Below the pieces are notes generated by a model that did not search any database, was not told the origin of the DNA, and worked only from the letters and a program-made list of their open reading frames with translations. This document shows, in pieces, positions 18,145 through 25,742 of a stretch of 64,000 nucleotides of DNA. Source of the DNA: Mucilaginibacter sp. 44-25 (GTDB taxonomy: Bacteria > Bacteroidota > Bacteroidia > Sphingobacteriales > Sphingobacteriaceae); contig MKTS01000001.1 of NCBI GenBank assembly GCA_001898335.1, positions 712,813 to 776,812 of the forward strand, in the 5' to 3' direction. How positions within the stretch are numbered: position 1 is the stretch's first letter; every line of letters starts with the position of its first letter. Position numbers and translations under genes: made by a program.

Positions 18145-18555
18145 TTATATGCTGGCGCTTTGCGTTTTAGACTCAGCAACGTTCAATTTATCGTCGGTAT
18201 ATTTAGAAGGGCATTTCATGAGGATCTTTGATGCATGAAATTCTTTTCCTTTCATAGAGCCGGTTAACACAATTTGCTCCGAACGCTCAAAATCCTGTGG
18301 TTTGGTGCCATCAAATACTACTTTACATTCTTCACCCTTATTATCCTTCATGTAAAAAGAAAAATAGTTGGCATCCTTAGTGGCATCATAATACAAAGGT
18401 TTGGTTTTGTTAAGATGACCAACCACATGTAGTTCAGCATCAGCTTTACGGGCATCATTAAAAGAGCCGTAAGTACTTGTATTTGAATAGGTGCTTATGA
18501 TAACAGCTATTGCAATGGCAATAGTTACTATCCCGAAGATTGCGCTTTTTTTCAT
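18145..18555 (-). CDS. ccmE: Cytochrome c maturation haem chaperone CcmE, CxxxY type
   Basis: Periplasmic OB-fold haem chaperone anchored by one N-terminal TM (about residues 5-22). The 136-residue protein carries VVGHLNKTKP and VVFDGTKPQDFERSEQIVLTG, matching the CcmE beta-barrel. Where classical CcmE has the haem-binding His in HDExY, this one reads KCPSKY, giving C115-x3-Y119, the alternative CxxxY motif known from some bacteria and archaea. It is upstream of and coupled to ccmF. A -7-like box TATTTTTG lies on the minus strand at 18585-18592, and a 6-5-6 inverted repeat (AACTGC/GCAGTT, 18565-18581) sits in the leader. Confidence 0.92.
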   Translation of the reverse strand: MKKSAIFGIVTIAIAIAVIISTYSNTSTYGSFNDARKADAELHVVGHLNKTKPLYYDATKDANYFSFYMKDNKGEECKVVFDGTKPQDFERSEQIVLTGSMKGKEFHASKILMKCPSKYTDDKLNVAESKTQSASI

Positions 18556-18738
18556 TGTTTATACAACTGCACAAAGCAGTTTTACAAAAATACAAAACAC
18601 AAAGCTAATAATGTTTATTACAAGGGATATTGCTTATTTAGAATTGTTATTGATTAGAGAGTGGTGAGTAAAAATACACTTTAGAATAGCTTGTTTCAAT
18701 TATTTTCAAACAATCACTAATTACAATTCATTAAATTG

Positions 18739-18832
18739 GTGTTGGCTGCGGCCTGGGCTTTCTGTTCATACGCCTGCAGGCCTTAGCCGCGGGGCCGGTA
18801 TCCACTGCAATCCCTAACAAGGGATTAAGTAT
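18739..18832. repeat. REP-like palindromic intergenic element
   Basis: In the 330-base gap between ccmE and the gene at 18886 lies a GC-rich block unlike its AT-rich surroundings. GGCTGCGGCC (18744-18753) can pair with GGCCTTAGCC (18779-18788), and AATCCCT/AGGGATT (18809-18826) forms a second perfect hairpin. The phrase CACTGCAATCCCTAAC resembles elements I recall scattered in Bacteroidota genomes. The rest of the gap is AT-rich and shows no gene. Confidence 0.55.
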
Positions 18833-18885
18833 AAGAATTTTCAGAATTTAATAGTAAACAGGAAAGCATGATTAAGCAAGTGCTA

Positions 18886-19602
18886 TTAAATAAATAGTTT
18901 ATAATTTTTAGTCCAGTAAGCTTTTATAAACCCCCATTTGTAATCCTTATAATAATAGATGGATTTAATGTTTAGTTGCCTTATCTTAGCCTTTTTTCCG
19001 TTTACGATTTTATAAATGTAAACACCGTTTTTGATGTTTCTGTCCCCGCATTCGTATCCTTCAATAGTTCCGAGTCTTACACATTTGAAATTCTTGATGT
19101 AGAACAAATCACTTGTCCAGTCCATATCTGCACATCCACTGCGATGATATGAGTAATAACATAGTGTAGTCCCTAATTTGTGCGTATCAGGATATTCATC
19201 AAATCCTTTAACCTTCTTGAATGACTTTTTATACTTATCATATAACAACACGTTCTCAATTCCTGGCACATTCGTGAAGTAAGTTATTTTGATGTCTTTA
19301 TAGCCATCTTTGTTTAAGTCTTCAAAAAAAGCATCTGCTACTTCTTCATTAACTTCTTTAAAAATCAGATTCCCTTTTGTATCTTTTACAGTTAAAATTC
19401 CTTCAGTGTTTACTCTTGCAATAAAGCGCCTACCGTCAACTAAACCTATTTTGATAAACCTTGTGGAGTCCGTTCGGATGGTAGAATCATCTACACAAGA
19501 TAGTTGCTTAATTACAGGTATTGCAACAACCTTTTCTATCATTAGTGTACAACAGACAAGTACAACGTTAAATAAAATAGATACTATTTTTTCATACTTC
19601 AT
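18886..19602 (-). CDS. Uncharacterised exported protein with a DxNxDGxxD loop
   Basis: Not recognised as a family. The 238-residue product has an N-terminal hydrophobic segment (signal or anchor, residues 5-30), then a probable beta-rich domain. The stretch FFEDLNKDGYKDIKITY is an FG-GAP/EF-hand-like calcium loop. Several Cys and many Tyr and Lys residues follow. The gene is AT-rich compared with its ccm neighbours, and a REP-like element and a terminator bracket it, so acquisition by transfer is possible. A role in cytochrome maturation is not supported by anything seen. Confidence 0.7.
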   Translation of the reverse strand: MKYEKIVSILFNVVLVCCTLMIEKVVAIPVIKQLSCVDDSTIRTDSTRFIKIGLVDGRRFIARVNTEGILTVKDTKGNLIFKEVNEEVADAFFEDLNKDGYKDIKITYFTNVPGIENVLLYDKYKKSFKKVKGFDEYPDTHKLGTTLCYYSYHRSGCADMDWTSDLFYIKNFKCVRLGTIEGYECGDRNIKNGVYIYKIVNGKKAKIRQLNIKSIYYYKDYKWGFIKAYWTKNYKLFI

Positions 19603-19629
19603 AAAGGACTAATTTAACAAAACGTTTAA

Positions 19630-19660
19630 ATACAAAAAAAAGCGGCATCTCTGCCGCTTC
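19630..19660 (-). terminator. Terminator of gdhA
   Basis: Perfect 8-base stem AAGCGGCA/TGCCGCTT with a TCTC loop (19640-19659), then a run of T on the minus strand. Confidence 0.88.
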
Positions 19661-19712
19661 TTATATTTAAAAGAGAACCTAATCTCCAATCCCTAATCTC
19701 TGTAACAATAAA

Positions 19713-21149
19713 TCACGGCCACACACCAAGGTTTTGGTACGAAACGGCTATCTTGTTAATAGCGCCAACCATAGCTGCATTACGCAGGGTACCAATGGCA
19801 GGGTTACTTTTGTATATCTCACGAATCTCGTGGTATGAGCGGATCATGGTATCTTCCAAACCTGAATTTACCAGTTCCAACTCTGATGCACCTTTAACAA
19901 TGGTAGCGCGTTGGATAGGTGTTAAAGCGATGCCGGTGATACCTTCAACCATGTTTACCAGGTTAAGGTTGGAGTTTTCCTCAAAACGGCGGTTCATGCG
20001 ACCAAACGCTACGTGGCTCAGGTTTTTCAACCACTCAAAATACGATACGGTTACACCACCAGCGTTAGCATACATATCCGGGATGATCATACCTCCATTT
20101 TGGTAAAATATCGCTTCAGCTTCCGGTGAAGTTGGTCCGTTTGCACCCTCGGCAATAATTTTTGCTTTAATGTTGCGGATGTTTGCCTCAGTTATCTGGT
20201 TCTCTAAAGCAGCCGGTACAAGAATATCACATGGCTGCTCTAAGCCTTCCATGGTGTTTTTAAACTCTTGTTTTGCACCTGCGTAACCTAAAATAGAACC
20301 GGTTGATTTGCGGTGCTGGAACACAGCTTCAACATCTAAACCGTCCTCGTTGTAAACGGCACCTTCAAACTCGCAGATACCCACTATAAGTGCACCAAAT
20401 TCTGACAAGAAATTAGCTGAGTAATAACCCACGTTACCTAAACCTTGTACGATGATCTTTTTACCTGATAAACCGGTTGTTAAACCCAGTTTATCCATGT
20501 CCTCGGCAACGCTTACACACTCGCGAACGGCAATGGCCACGCCACGGCCGGTAGCTTCTCTCCTGCCGGCTATACCGTGTAATGCAATTGGCTTACCGGT
20601 TACGGCACCAAGCGCATCCAGCTGACCAGGGTTCATGGTTGCATAAGTATCGGCAATCCAGCTCATCTCGCGCTCGCCTGATCCGTAATCCGGTGCAGGT
20701 ACGTCAATGCTGGGGCCAATAAAGTTTTTCTTAATTAATTCCACTGTGTAACGGCGGGTAATGTTTTCTAACTCGCCAACAGTGTAATTTTTAGGGTTAA
20801 TTTTGATACCGCCTTTAGCGCCGCCAAAAGGTACGTTAACGATGGCACACTTGTAGGTCATTAAAGCTGCAAGGGCCATTACTTCGTCTTCGTTCACCAT
20901 TTCGCTGTAGCGGATACCACCTTTAGTTGGTGACTGGTGGTGAGAGTGCTCAACGCGCCATGCGTCTATAACTTCAAAGCCATTGCCTTTACGTATTGGG
21001 AAGCGGAAGCGATAAACGCTGTTACATGATTTGATCTGGTCTAATAAACCGGCATCGTGCTTGGTGAATTGCGCTGCGTGATCGAAGTTTTTACAAACGT
21101 CGCCAAAGAAATGCGTTTCCTGGTTCGCAGTCGGGTTATTCGTACTCAT
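19713..21149 (-). CDS. gdhA: Glu/Leu/Phe/Val family dehydrogenase (glutamate dehydrogenase)
   Basis: Oxidative deamination of glutamate to 2-oxoglutarate or the reverse, in the cytosol. The family core is intact: [11 protein letters not shown] with the catalytic lysines, the [21 protein letters not shown] catalytic Asp segment, and a Rossmann domain ([19 protein letters not shown]). It has 478 residues; the extra length over about 420 is at the N terminus and near the C-terminal tail. Coenzyme preference cannot be fixed here. It sits inside the ccm locus between ccmD and ccmE but has its own terminator and a 160-base upstream gap. Confidence 0.94.
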   Translation of the reverse strand: MSTNNPTANQETHFFGDVCKNFDHAAQFTKHDAGLLDQIKSCNSVYRFRFPIRKGNGFEVIDAWRVEHSHHQSPTKGGIRYSEMVNEDEVMALAALMTYKCAIVNVPFGGAKGGIKINPKNYTVGELENITRRYTVELIKKNFIGPSIDVPAPDYGSGEREMSWIADTYATMNPGQLDALGAVTGKPIALHGIAGRREATGRGVAIAVRECVSVAEDMDKLGLTTGLSGKKIIVQGLGNVGYYSANFLSEFGALIVGICEFEGAVYNEDGLDVEAVFQHRKSTGSILGYAGAKQEFKNTMEGLEQPCDILVPAALENQITEANIRNIKAKIIAEGANGPTSPEAEAIFYQNGGMIIPDMYANAGGVTVSYFEWLKNLSHVAFGRMNRRFEENSNLNLVNMVEGITGIALTPIQRATIVKGASELELVNSGLEDTMIRSYHEIREIYKSNPAIGTLRNAAMVGAINKIAVSYQNLGVWP

Positions 21150-21308
21150 ATTTAGATTTTTGGTGTAGTTATTAATTTCTTAAAAAAGTGCTCAAATTTG
21201 GTGCTTTTTTTACCAATATCGCAACTATAAAAAAGATGGTGTTTGGTTTACACCTTACCAATCGGCAGGCAAAAACATCATTTAAACAACGCTACAGGGC
21301 TTTTTGAT

Positions 21309-21518
21309 TTAATTTTCTTTTTCAATTTTTTTTAGGCGTCTGTCTATGGTAAACAGGTAAACAGCCAGCCCAACAAATACAATGGCTATAGTTGCAACTA
21401 CTACGTATATCTTGCCGGAGCTGCGTAATATATCAGCCATTTCAACATCTTTTCCGCCTTGAGCATTTACAGTCGCAAAGCTTAACATCAGGATTATCAG
21501 GGTTAAAAGTTTCTTCAT
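21309..21518 (-). CDS. ccmD: CcmD family membrane protein
   Basis: Small membrane protein of the CcmABCD haem-delivery complex, 69 residues. It has a signal-like N terminus (MKKLLTLIILMLSFATVNAQ), one further TM (VVVATIAIVFVGLAVYLF) and a charged tail (DRRLKKIEKEN) typical of CcmD. A longer frame exists upstream, but this ATG follows the ccmC stop by one base and begins a proper signal, so it is chosen. The cleavable-looking leader is a Bacteroidota feature not seen in proteobacterial CcmD. Confidence 0.85.
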   Translation of the reverse strand: MKKLLTLIILMLSFATVNAQGGKDVEMADILRSSGKIYVVVATIAIVFVGLAVYLFTIDRRLKKIEKEN

Positions 21519-21519
21519 T

Positions 21520-22194
21520 TTAGTTGATGGCGTTCTTTTTGTGTTCAATTAAACGTATACGATAGCGGATGGTGGCTATCCAAACCGCCATAAGCGACCA
21601 GGCAATAAACGCGGGATACAGCACCATACGCATACGGTTATCCATATCCAACTTACCAAATGCGGGGTTACCACCGTTACCTGGGTGTAATGAGTCCGTC
21701 ATTCGTGGCAGCACCATGATCAGTACAATCATTATTGGGAAAGCGAAAATGTTATATATAGCCGAAATCTTAGCACGCTTTTGTTCCTCGTCTATTGAGT
21801 TTCGCAGAACCAAGTAAGCGCAGTAAAGTAAAAAAGCAATGGCGGCGCTATTTTGTTTCGGATCATTGCTCCAAAATTCGCCCCATGTATATTTTGCCCA
21901 AAGCATACCAGTTATCAACCCAAGTACAAAAAAGAAGATGCCTGTATTAGCCGCTTCTACAGCTATCAGATCATGCTCTTCCTTACCTGTTTGTAAATAC
22001 TTAATGCTATAAATTACAGATACAGTAAAAACTGTAAACATGGCTATCCACATGGGTACGTGGAAATAAGTATTACGGATGGTTTCATGTAGGATTTCTA
22101 ACCTTGGCACGCCAAGTAGAAAACCAGCGATAAGCGTGTAAAATATAATTACAACAGCCAGCACCTTCCACCAGGTTTTGTATATAAACTTCAT
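21520..22194 (-). CDS. ccmC: Haem exporter/haem-handling protein CcmC
   Basis: Multi-spanning CcsA/CcmC-family protein that loads haem onto CcmE. The tryptophan-rich motif appears as TWGEFWSNDPKQNSAA, a variant of WGxxWxWD, flanked by candidate haem-ligand histidines in EILHETIRNTYFHVP and elsewhere. ATG 22194 (MKFIYKTWWK) gives 224 residues and fits the family better than a TTG nine codons upstream. Its stop is followed by the ccmD ATG after one base. Confidence 0.92.
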   Translation of the reverse strand: MKFIYKTWWKVLAVVIIFYTLIAGFLLGVPRLEILHETIRNTYFHVPMWIAMFTVFTVSVIYSIKYLQTGKEEHDLIAVEAANTGIFFFVLGLITGMLWAKYTWGEFWSNDPKQNSAAIAFLLYCAYLVLRNSIDEEQKRAKISAIYNIFAFPIMIVLIMVLPRMTDSLHPGNGGNPAFGKLDMDNRMRMVLYPAFIAWSLMAVWIATIRYRIRLIEHKKNAIN

Positions 22195-22321
22195 ATCAAA
22201 AATATGCGGCAAAGGTAGCAATTAGATACATCCGATTATATGCCCAGCGTCATATTTAGCAATGTTTTACTATGCAAGCATAACGTTTAATAACTTGTAG
22301 CATTTAAGCTTATTTAGTTAT

Positions 22322-22433
22322 TAAATCCTAAACTCAAAAAGGAAAATCCTAAATATTAAACGCTAAATCCTAAAGAGAAATATGAAGTAGCCTACCAATG
22401 CGATGCGCTTTAGAATTTGAGTTTTAGGGTTTA
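22322..22433. repeat. AATCCTAAA repeats with a distant inverted arm
   Basis: AATCCTAAA occurs three times (22324-22332, 22345-22353, 22366-22374). A near-complementary arm, TTTGAGTTTTAGGGTTTA, lies at 22416-22433 and overlaps the stop codon of the gene at 22431. Together they could form a long imperfect hairpin in the transcript between the CarboxypepD-like gene and ccmC. The remainder of this 209-base gap is AT-rich and featureless. Confidence 0.5.
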
Positions 22434-23624
22434 TTTATCGCTCGGTTCATAATCTACCGGCAACATGTTAGATAGTTTTGATTTTGACCATGTCCCTTCA
22501 TTTAGAGGTGCATTACCTATTACGGTTCCGTTCATATCAAAAACAGCATAGCCACCGTTTAGGGTGAGTACGCTTGCTTCATAGTTAGGCATGTCCAATG
22601 GCCGGTAAAGGTCTTTAAAGTCTACCGTTTCCATTTTTTTAGTATAGGTTACATATAAATAATGTGGAAATGTGATCGCGTATATTCCCGGCTGCTCTGT
22701 AGTTCTTAATACATCTCTTGCAACGAGCGAAGGTTTAACTAAATGCTCCTGATACCACCTGGGCATATTTTCCTTTTGCAACCAGTACATTACCGAATCA
22801 CGGTTATAGCCGTTAAATTGTTTCAGCTTTCTTTTAATTACTGCTTCCGGGGGGCGATTAGGATCAATGCTTCGCGTAAAGTCATACATCACGAAGCCTT
22901 CCTCAGTAAGTTTATTTTTATACAACGAGCGATAGAAATGTCGCGAAGACCCGTAATAAGCTTCATCGCGTTTAACTTTCCATTTTAATTTCTGTTCGGG
23001 TGTGCCTGGCAAATCCTCAAACAAAGCGCGCCCAATGTAACTTATTATACCGCCAATATTATCACTGGTAAAATCTTTTAGTAAAAATTTAACCTTATAG
23101 CCGAGCGCATAATTCTCCACTTCAAGAAATTCATCTGTGGAAGCTTCCAATGTTTGTGTCCTGCGCGTGTAAGAAAGGTTAAGCACACGAGGATTTACCA
23201 CCTTACACAGTTTGGCATTCTCAGTAATTCCGATAAATTCTTTTTTAAACTGCTCGTAATTCTTTTTCCAGTCGGCGTTGGAAGTGATCACCACCTCGCG
23301 CATCATCATTACCTTAGGCATTAGGCTAATGCTTAGGTCTAAAGTGTTATTATTTATCTGTACCTTTTGAGTGTATTCCTCGTAACCCAATATGGAAACC
23401 ACTAAGTCATACTGCCCAGGTTTTACGCCACGAAGAGAAAAAGTCCCATCGTCGGCAGTAGCAGTACCGTAAGAAGCATTGTTTAAAAAAACACTGGCTT
23501 TAGCAACCGGGGTTGTACCCCCATGCACAGTTACCTTGCCAATGATAACGCCGTTTTGCGCTTTAGTGGCAAAAGGCACCAGCAAACAACAGATAAAAGC
23601 AAAGCGAAAAATTAATCGCGCCAT
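22431..23624 (-). CDS. Exported protein with CarboxypepD_reg-like beta-sandwich domain
   Basis: A 397-residue protein with a signal peptide (ending PFATKAQ) and an N-terminal carboxypeptidase regulatory-like domain (residues 25-105: GVIIGKVTVHGGTTPVAKAS, DDGTFSLRGVKPGQYDLVVS). This fold is common in Bacteroidota surface and TonB-linked proteins. The remaining 290 residues are not recognised; they are rich in Tyr and Arg and seem extracytoplasmic. It overlaps ccmB by 13 bases and so is translationally coupled to it, which is a hint, not proof, of a role near cytochrome maturation. Confidence 0.85.
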   Translation of the reverse strand: MARLIFRFAFICCLLVPFATKAQNGVIIGKVTVHGGTTPVAKASVFLNNASYGTATADDGTFSLRGVKPGQYDLVVSILGYEEYTQKVQINNNTLDLSISLMPKVMMMREVVITSNADWKKNYEQFKKEFIGITENAKLCKVVNPRVLNLSYTRRTQTLEASTDEFLEVENYALGYKVKFLLKDFTSDNIGGIISYIGRALFEDLPGTPEQKLKWKVKRDEAYYGSSRHFYRSLYKNKLTEEGFVMYDFTRSIDPNRPPEAVIKRKLKQFNGYNRDSVMYWLQKENMPRWYQEHLVKPSLVARDVLRTTEQPGIYAITFPHYLYVTYTKKMETVDFKDLYRPLDMPNYEASVLTLNGGYAVFDMNGTVIGNAPLNEGTWSKSKLSNMLPVDYEPSDK

Positions 23625-24295
23625 AAAAAGGGAAACAATATGAGGGATGACGCAATTACTATAACATTTATTGCCAGCAACGTGCCAATATTATTTAAGC
23701 TGAGGCTACGATCTATCCCATCCATAGCGGCCTTACTTACTTTTACTAATATTAATATGACAGGTATCACCACCGGGAAACTTAATATAGCCATCAGTGT
23801 GCCATTATTGCCCGCCTTTGATGCAATGGCCGATATCATAGTAAATACTGTTGAAAAACTCATACTACCCAATAGTACTACCATAAAGTAATACAAAATA
23901 TCATCAACTTTATTAGGAAAGAATAGCAGGTAAACTACTAATGCCAGCACGCTAAGCAACGACATTAGCAGTGTGTTGTAAATGGTTTTAGAAAGAATGA
24001 TGGCTTGCGGATGAGCAATGGTGTAATAGTATAGTAACCGCGCCTTACTCTCCTGCAAAAAGCTTTTGGCGATGGCGTTAACCGATGCAAATAGCATAAT
24101 GATCCAAAATAGGATATTCCACACGATGGGGTACCCTGCGCTTTGCTTAAAACCAGGGTTTAGATTAAAGGAAATATAGCACACAAAAACCGTAGACACA
24201 ATATAAAGCAAGATACCATTGAAGGCGTATTTAGAACGCCACTCCAGGATGATCTCCTTCTTTAACAGCTCGATAGTTTGCCCGGCCAGTTTCAT
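23612..24295 (-). CDS. ccmB: Haem exporter permease CcmB
   Basis: ABC transporter permease of the CcmAB(C) complex needed to release holo-CcmE. The 227-residue protein has about six TM segments; the N-terminal LLKKEIILEWRSKYAFNGILLY segment and the ASVNAIAKSFLQESKAR loop (EAA-like region) match CcmB. It is the first gene of the locus. The partner ATPase CcmA is not encoded nearby. A -7-like sequence (TAAATTCG, 24300-24307, minus strand) lies just before the ATG. Confidence 0.93.
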   Translation of the reverse strand: MKLAGQTIELLKKEIILEWRSKYAFNGILLYIVSTVFVCYISFNLNPGFKQSAGYPIVWNILFWIIMLFASVNAIAKSFLQESKARLLYYYTIAHPQAIILSKTIYNTLLMSLLSVLALVVYLLFFPNKVDDILYYFMVVLLGSMSFSTVFTMISAIASKAGNNGTLMAILSFPVVIPVILILVKVSKAAMDGIDRSLSLNNIGTLLAINVIVIASSLILFPFLWRD

Positions 24296-24317
24296 GCTGC
24301 GAATTTAATGTAAAAAT

Positions 24318-24417
24318 GTCGGGAAAGTCAGAAAAGTCCGAAAGTCAAGAAGACTAAAAGATGCCAAGCACTCGACTTTCCGACTCACGGACCTCCGTAC
24401 TCTTCTGACTTCCCGAC
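24318..24417. repeat. Long imperfect inverted repeat, GACTTTCCGACT type
   Basis: GTCGGGAAAGTCAGAA (from 24318) is nearly complementary to TCTTCTGACTTCCCGAC (24401-24417). Inside, AGTCCGAAAGTC matches the complement of GACTTTCCGACT at 11 of 12 positions. The block fills the gap between the divergent ccmB and SDR starts, an unusual place for a hairpin. It resembles a decayed dispersed repeat. Confidence 0.55.
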
Positions 24418-24437
24418 TAAAAACTTACCTTAGCAAC

Positions 24438-25247
24438 ATGAATAATTTGCGGTTAAATAATAAATGGATATTGGTTACAGGTGCATCATCAGGGCTTGGA
24501 AAGGAAATGGCCCGGCAGCTGGCTGCCTTGCATAAAGCCAATTTGATTATTGCCGCCCGCCGTGCGGATAAACTGGAACAACTTAAAGCCGAACTGGAAA
24601 AGAATACCGGTGTGCAAGTAAAAGTTGTAGTGGCCGATCTATCAACCATTGAAGGCGCCGACTATGTTGTTTCAGAAAGTCTTGCTAATGGAAAACTTTA
24701 CGGTGCCATACTTAATGCCGGCGTCACCTACTTTGGCCGCCATAGCAAATTGCCATGGGATAAATTTGAATCCATTTTAAAGACCAACGTTATAGGTGTA
24801 GTACGCATGACAAACGCTTTGGTCGATCACTTTGATAAAAGTAACCAGGAAGGCGGATTAATGCTGGTATCAAGCATGGCAGGTTTTTTCCCCGTGCCTT
24901 ATCAAACGGCATATTCTGCAACAAAAGCGTTTATCAATGCGTTTGGGAATGCATTGCATAACGAACTGACCAACCCTAATTTTTCGATAACCATGTTTGC
25001 TCCCGGCGGCATAGCTACAGAGATGACGCACGGTGCCGAGTTTGGTGAATTACAGGGCTGGTTAATGCCGGTACAACAAGCTGCAAAAGAGGCCATACAT
25101 GCATTTACTACGCGCAAATTCAACTATGTGCCGGGGCTGATGAACCGTTTAGGTAAAATGTTTATGAAGTTTTTACCTGCAAAATTCATTGGTGGGCGCA
25201 TGAGTAAAGTTTATTTGAAATCGTTGTTAAAAAGCGAACAACAATAA
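24438..25247 (+). CDS. Short-chain dehydrogenase/reductase (SDR)
   Basis: Classical SDR of 269 residues: NAD(P)-binding TGASSGLGKEMA, NAG motif (AILNAGVTYFG), catalytic Ser in LVSSMAG and YxxxK (YSATK). Basic residues after the second strand (ARRADK) favour NADP(H). The C-terminal part (MNRLGKMFMKFLPAKFIGGRM) is hydrophobic and may bind membranes, as in DltE/YqjQ-like members. The substrate is unknown. It ends 6 bases before the methyltransferase gene, with which it forms a two-gene unit. Confidence 0.92.
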   Translation: MNNLRLNNKWILVTGASSGLGKEMARQLAALHKANLIIAARRADKLEQLKAELEKNTGVQVKVVVADLSTIEGADYVVSESLANGKLYGAILNAGVTYFGRHSKLPWDKFESILKTNVIGVVRMTNALVDHFDKSNQEGGLMLVSSMAGFFPVPYQTAYSATKAFINAFGNALHNELTNPNFSITMFAPGGIATEMTHGAEFGELQGWLMPVQQAAKEAIHAFTTRKFNYVPGLMNRLGKMFMKFLPAKFIGGRMSKVYLKSLLKSEQQ

Positions 25248-25253
25248 TAAACA

Positions 25254-25742
25254 ATGGCAGAGGTTTACTATTTGTCGCCCTTAGGCATAACGCACATTGT
25301 AGAAGAAGATGGATTTATAATAAAAGTATCTATTCGCGATGAGGAAAACCTTACGCCAACAACTACAGAAGTTGCAGTACTTAACCTGGCCATAAAACAA
25401 CTGGAGGAATACTTTGCAGGCAGCCGAAAAGAGTTTGATCTGCCATTAAAACAACCGGGCTCTGGTTTTCAGCAAACTGTTTGGCAGGAATTGCTAAAAA
25501 TACCATACGGCACAACTATTACTTACGGACAGCAGTCGCAGAAAATGCAAAACCCGCTGGGTATACGTGCAATTGCCGCGGCCAACGGGCGTAATAATTT
25601 ATGGATAATTGTGCCATGCCATCGCGTTATTGGCAGCAATGGCAACTTAACAGGGTATGCCGGCGGCTTATGGCGCAAAAAATGGCTGCTTGAACATGAA
25701 GCCAAAGTATGCGGCGTTGGGCAAACTACACTGGCATTTTAG
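25254..25742 (+). CDS. ogt: Methylated-DNA--protein-cysteine methyltransferase
   Basis: Suicide repair of O6-alkylguanine by transfer to a cysteine. The 162-residue protein has the family active site PCHRVIGSNG, the helix-turn-helix GTTITYGQQSQ and the C-terminal GYAGGLWRKKWLLEHE. It lacks the Ada regulatory domain, so it is Ogt-like. Its last 17 bases overlap the convergent hybrid kinase gene. Confidence 0.95.
   Translation: MAEVYYLSPLGITHIVEEDGFIIKVSIRDEENLTPTTTEVAVLNLAIKQLEEYFAGSRKEFDLPLKQPGSGFQQTVWQELLKIPYGTTITYGQQSQKMQNPLGIRAIAAANGRNNLWIIVPCHRVIGSNGNLTGYAGGLWRKKWLLEHEAKVCGVGQTTLAF

Noticed and set aside
18739..18832. tRNA or other structured RNA gene in the GC-rich block
   Set aside because: No cloverleaf, anticodon arm or CCA end; two simple hairpins only.
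21180..21240. A/T-rich imperfect hairpin upstream of gdhA as a terminator
   Set aside because: Pairs well only with G-U pairs on the plus strand, where no gene ends.
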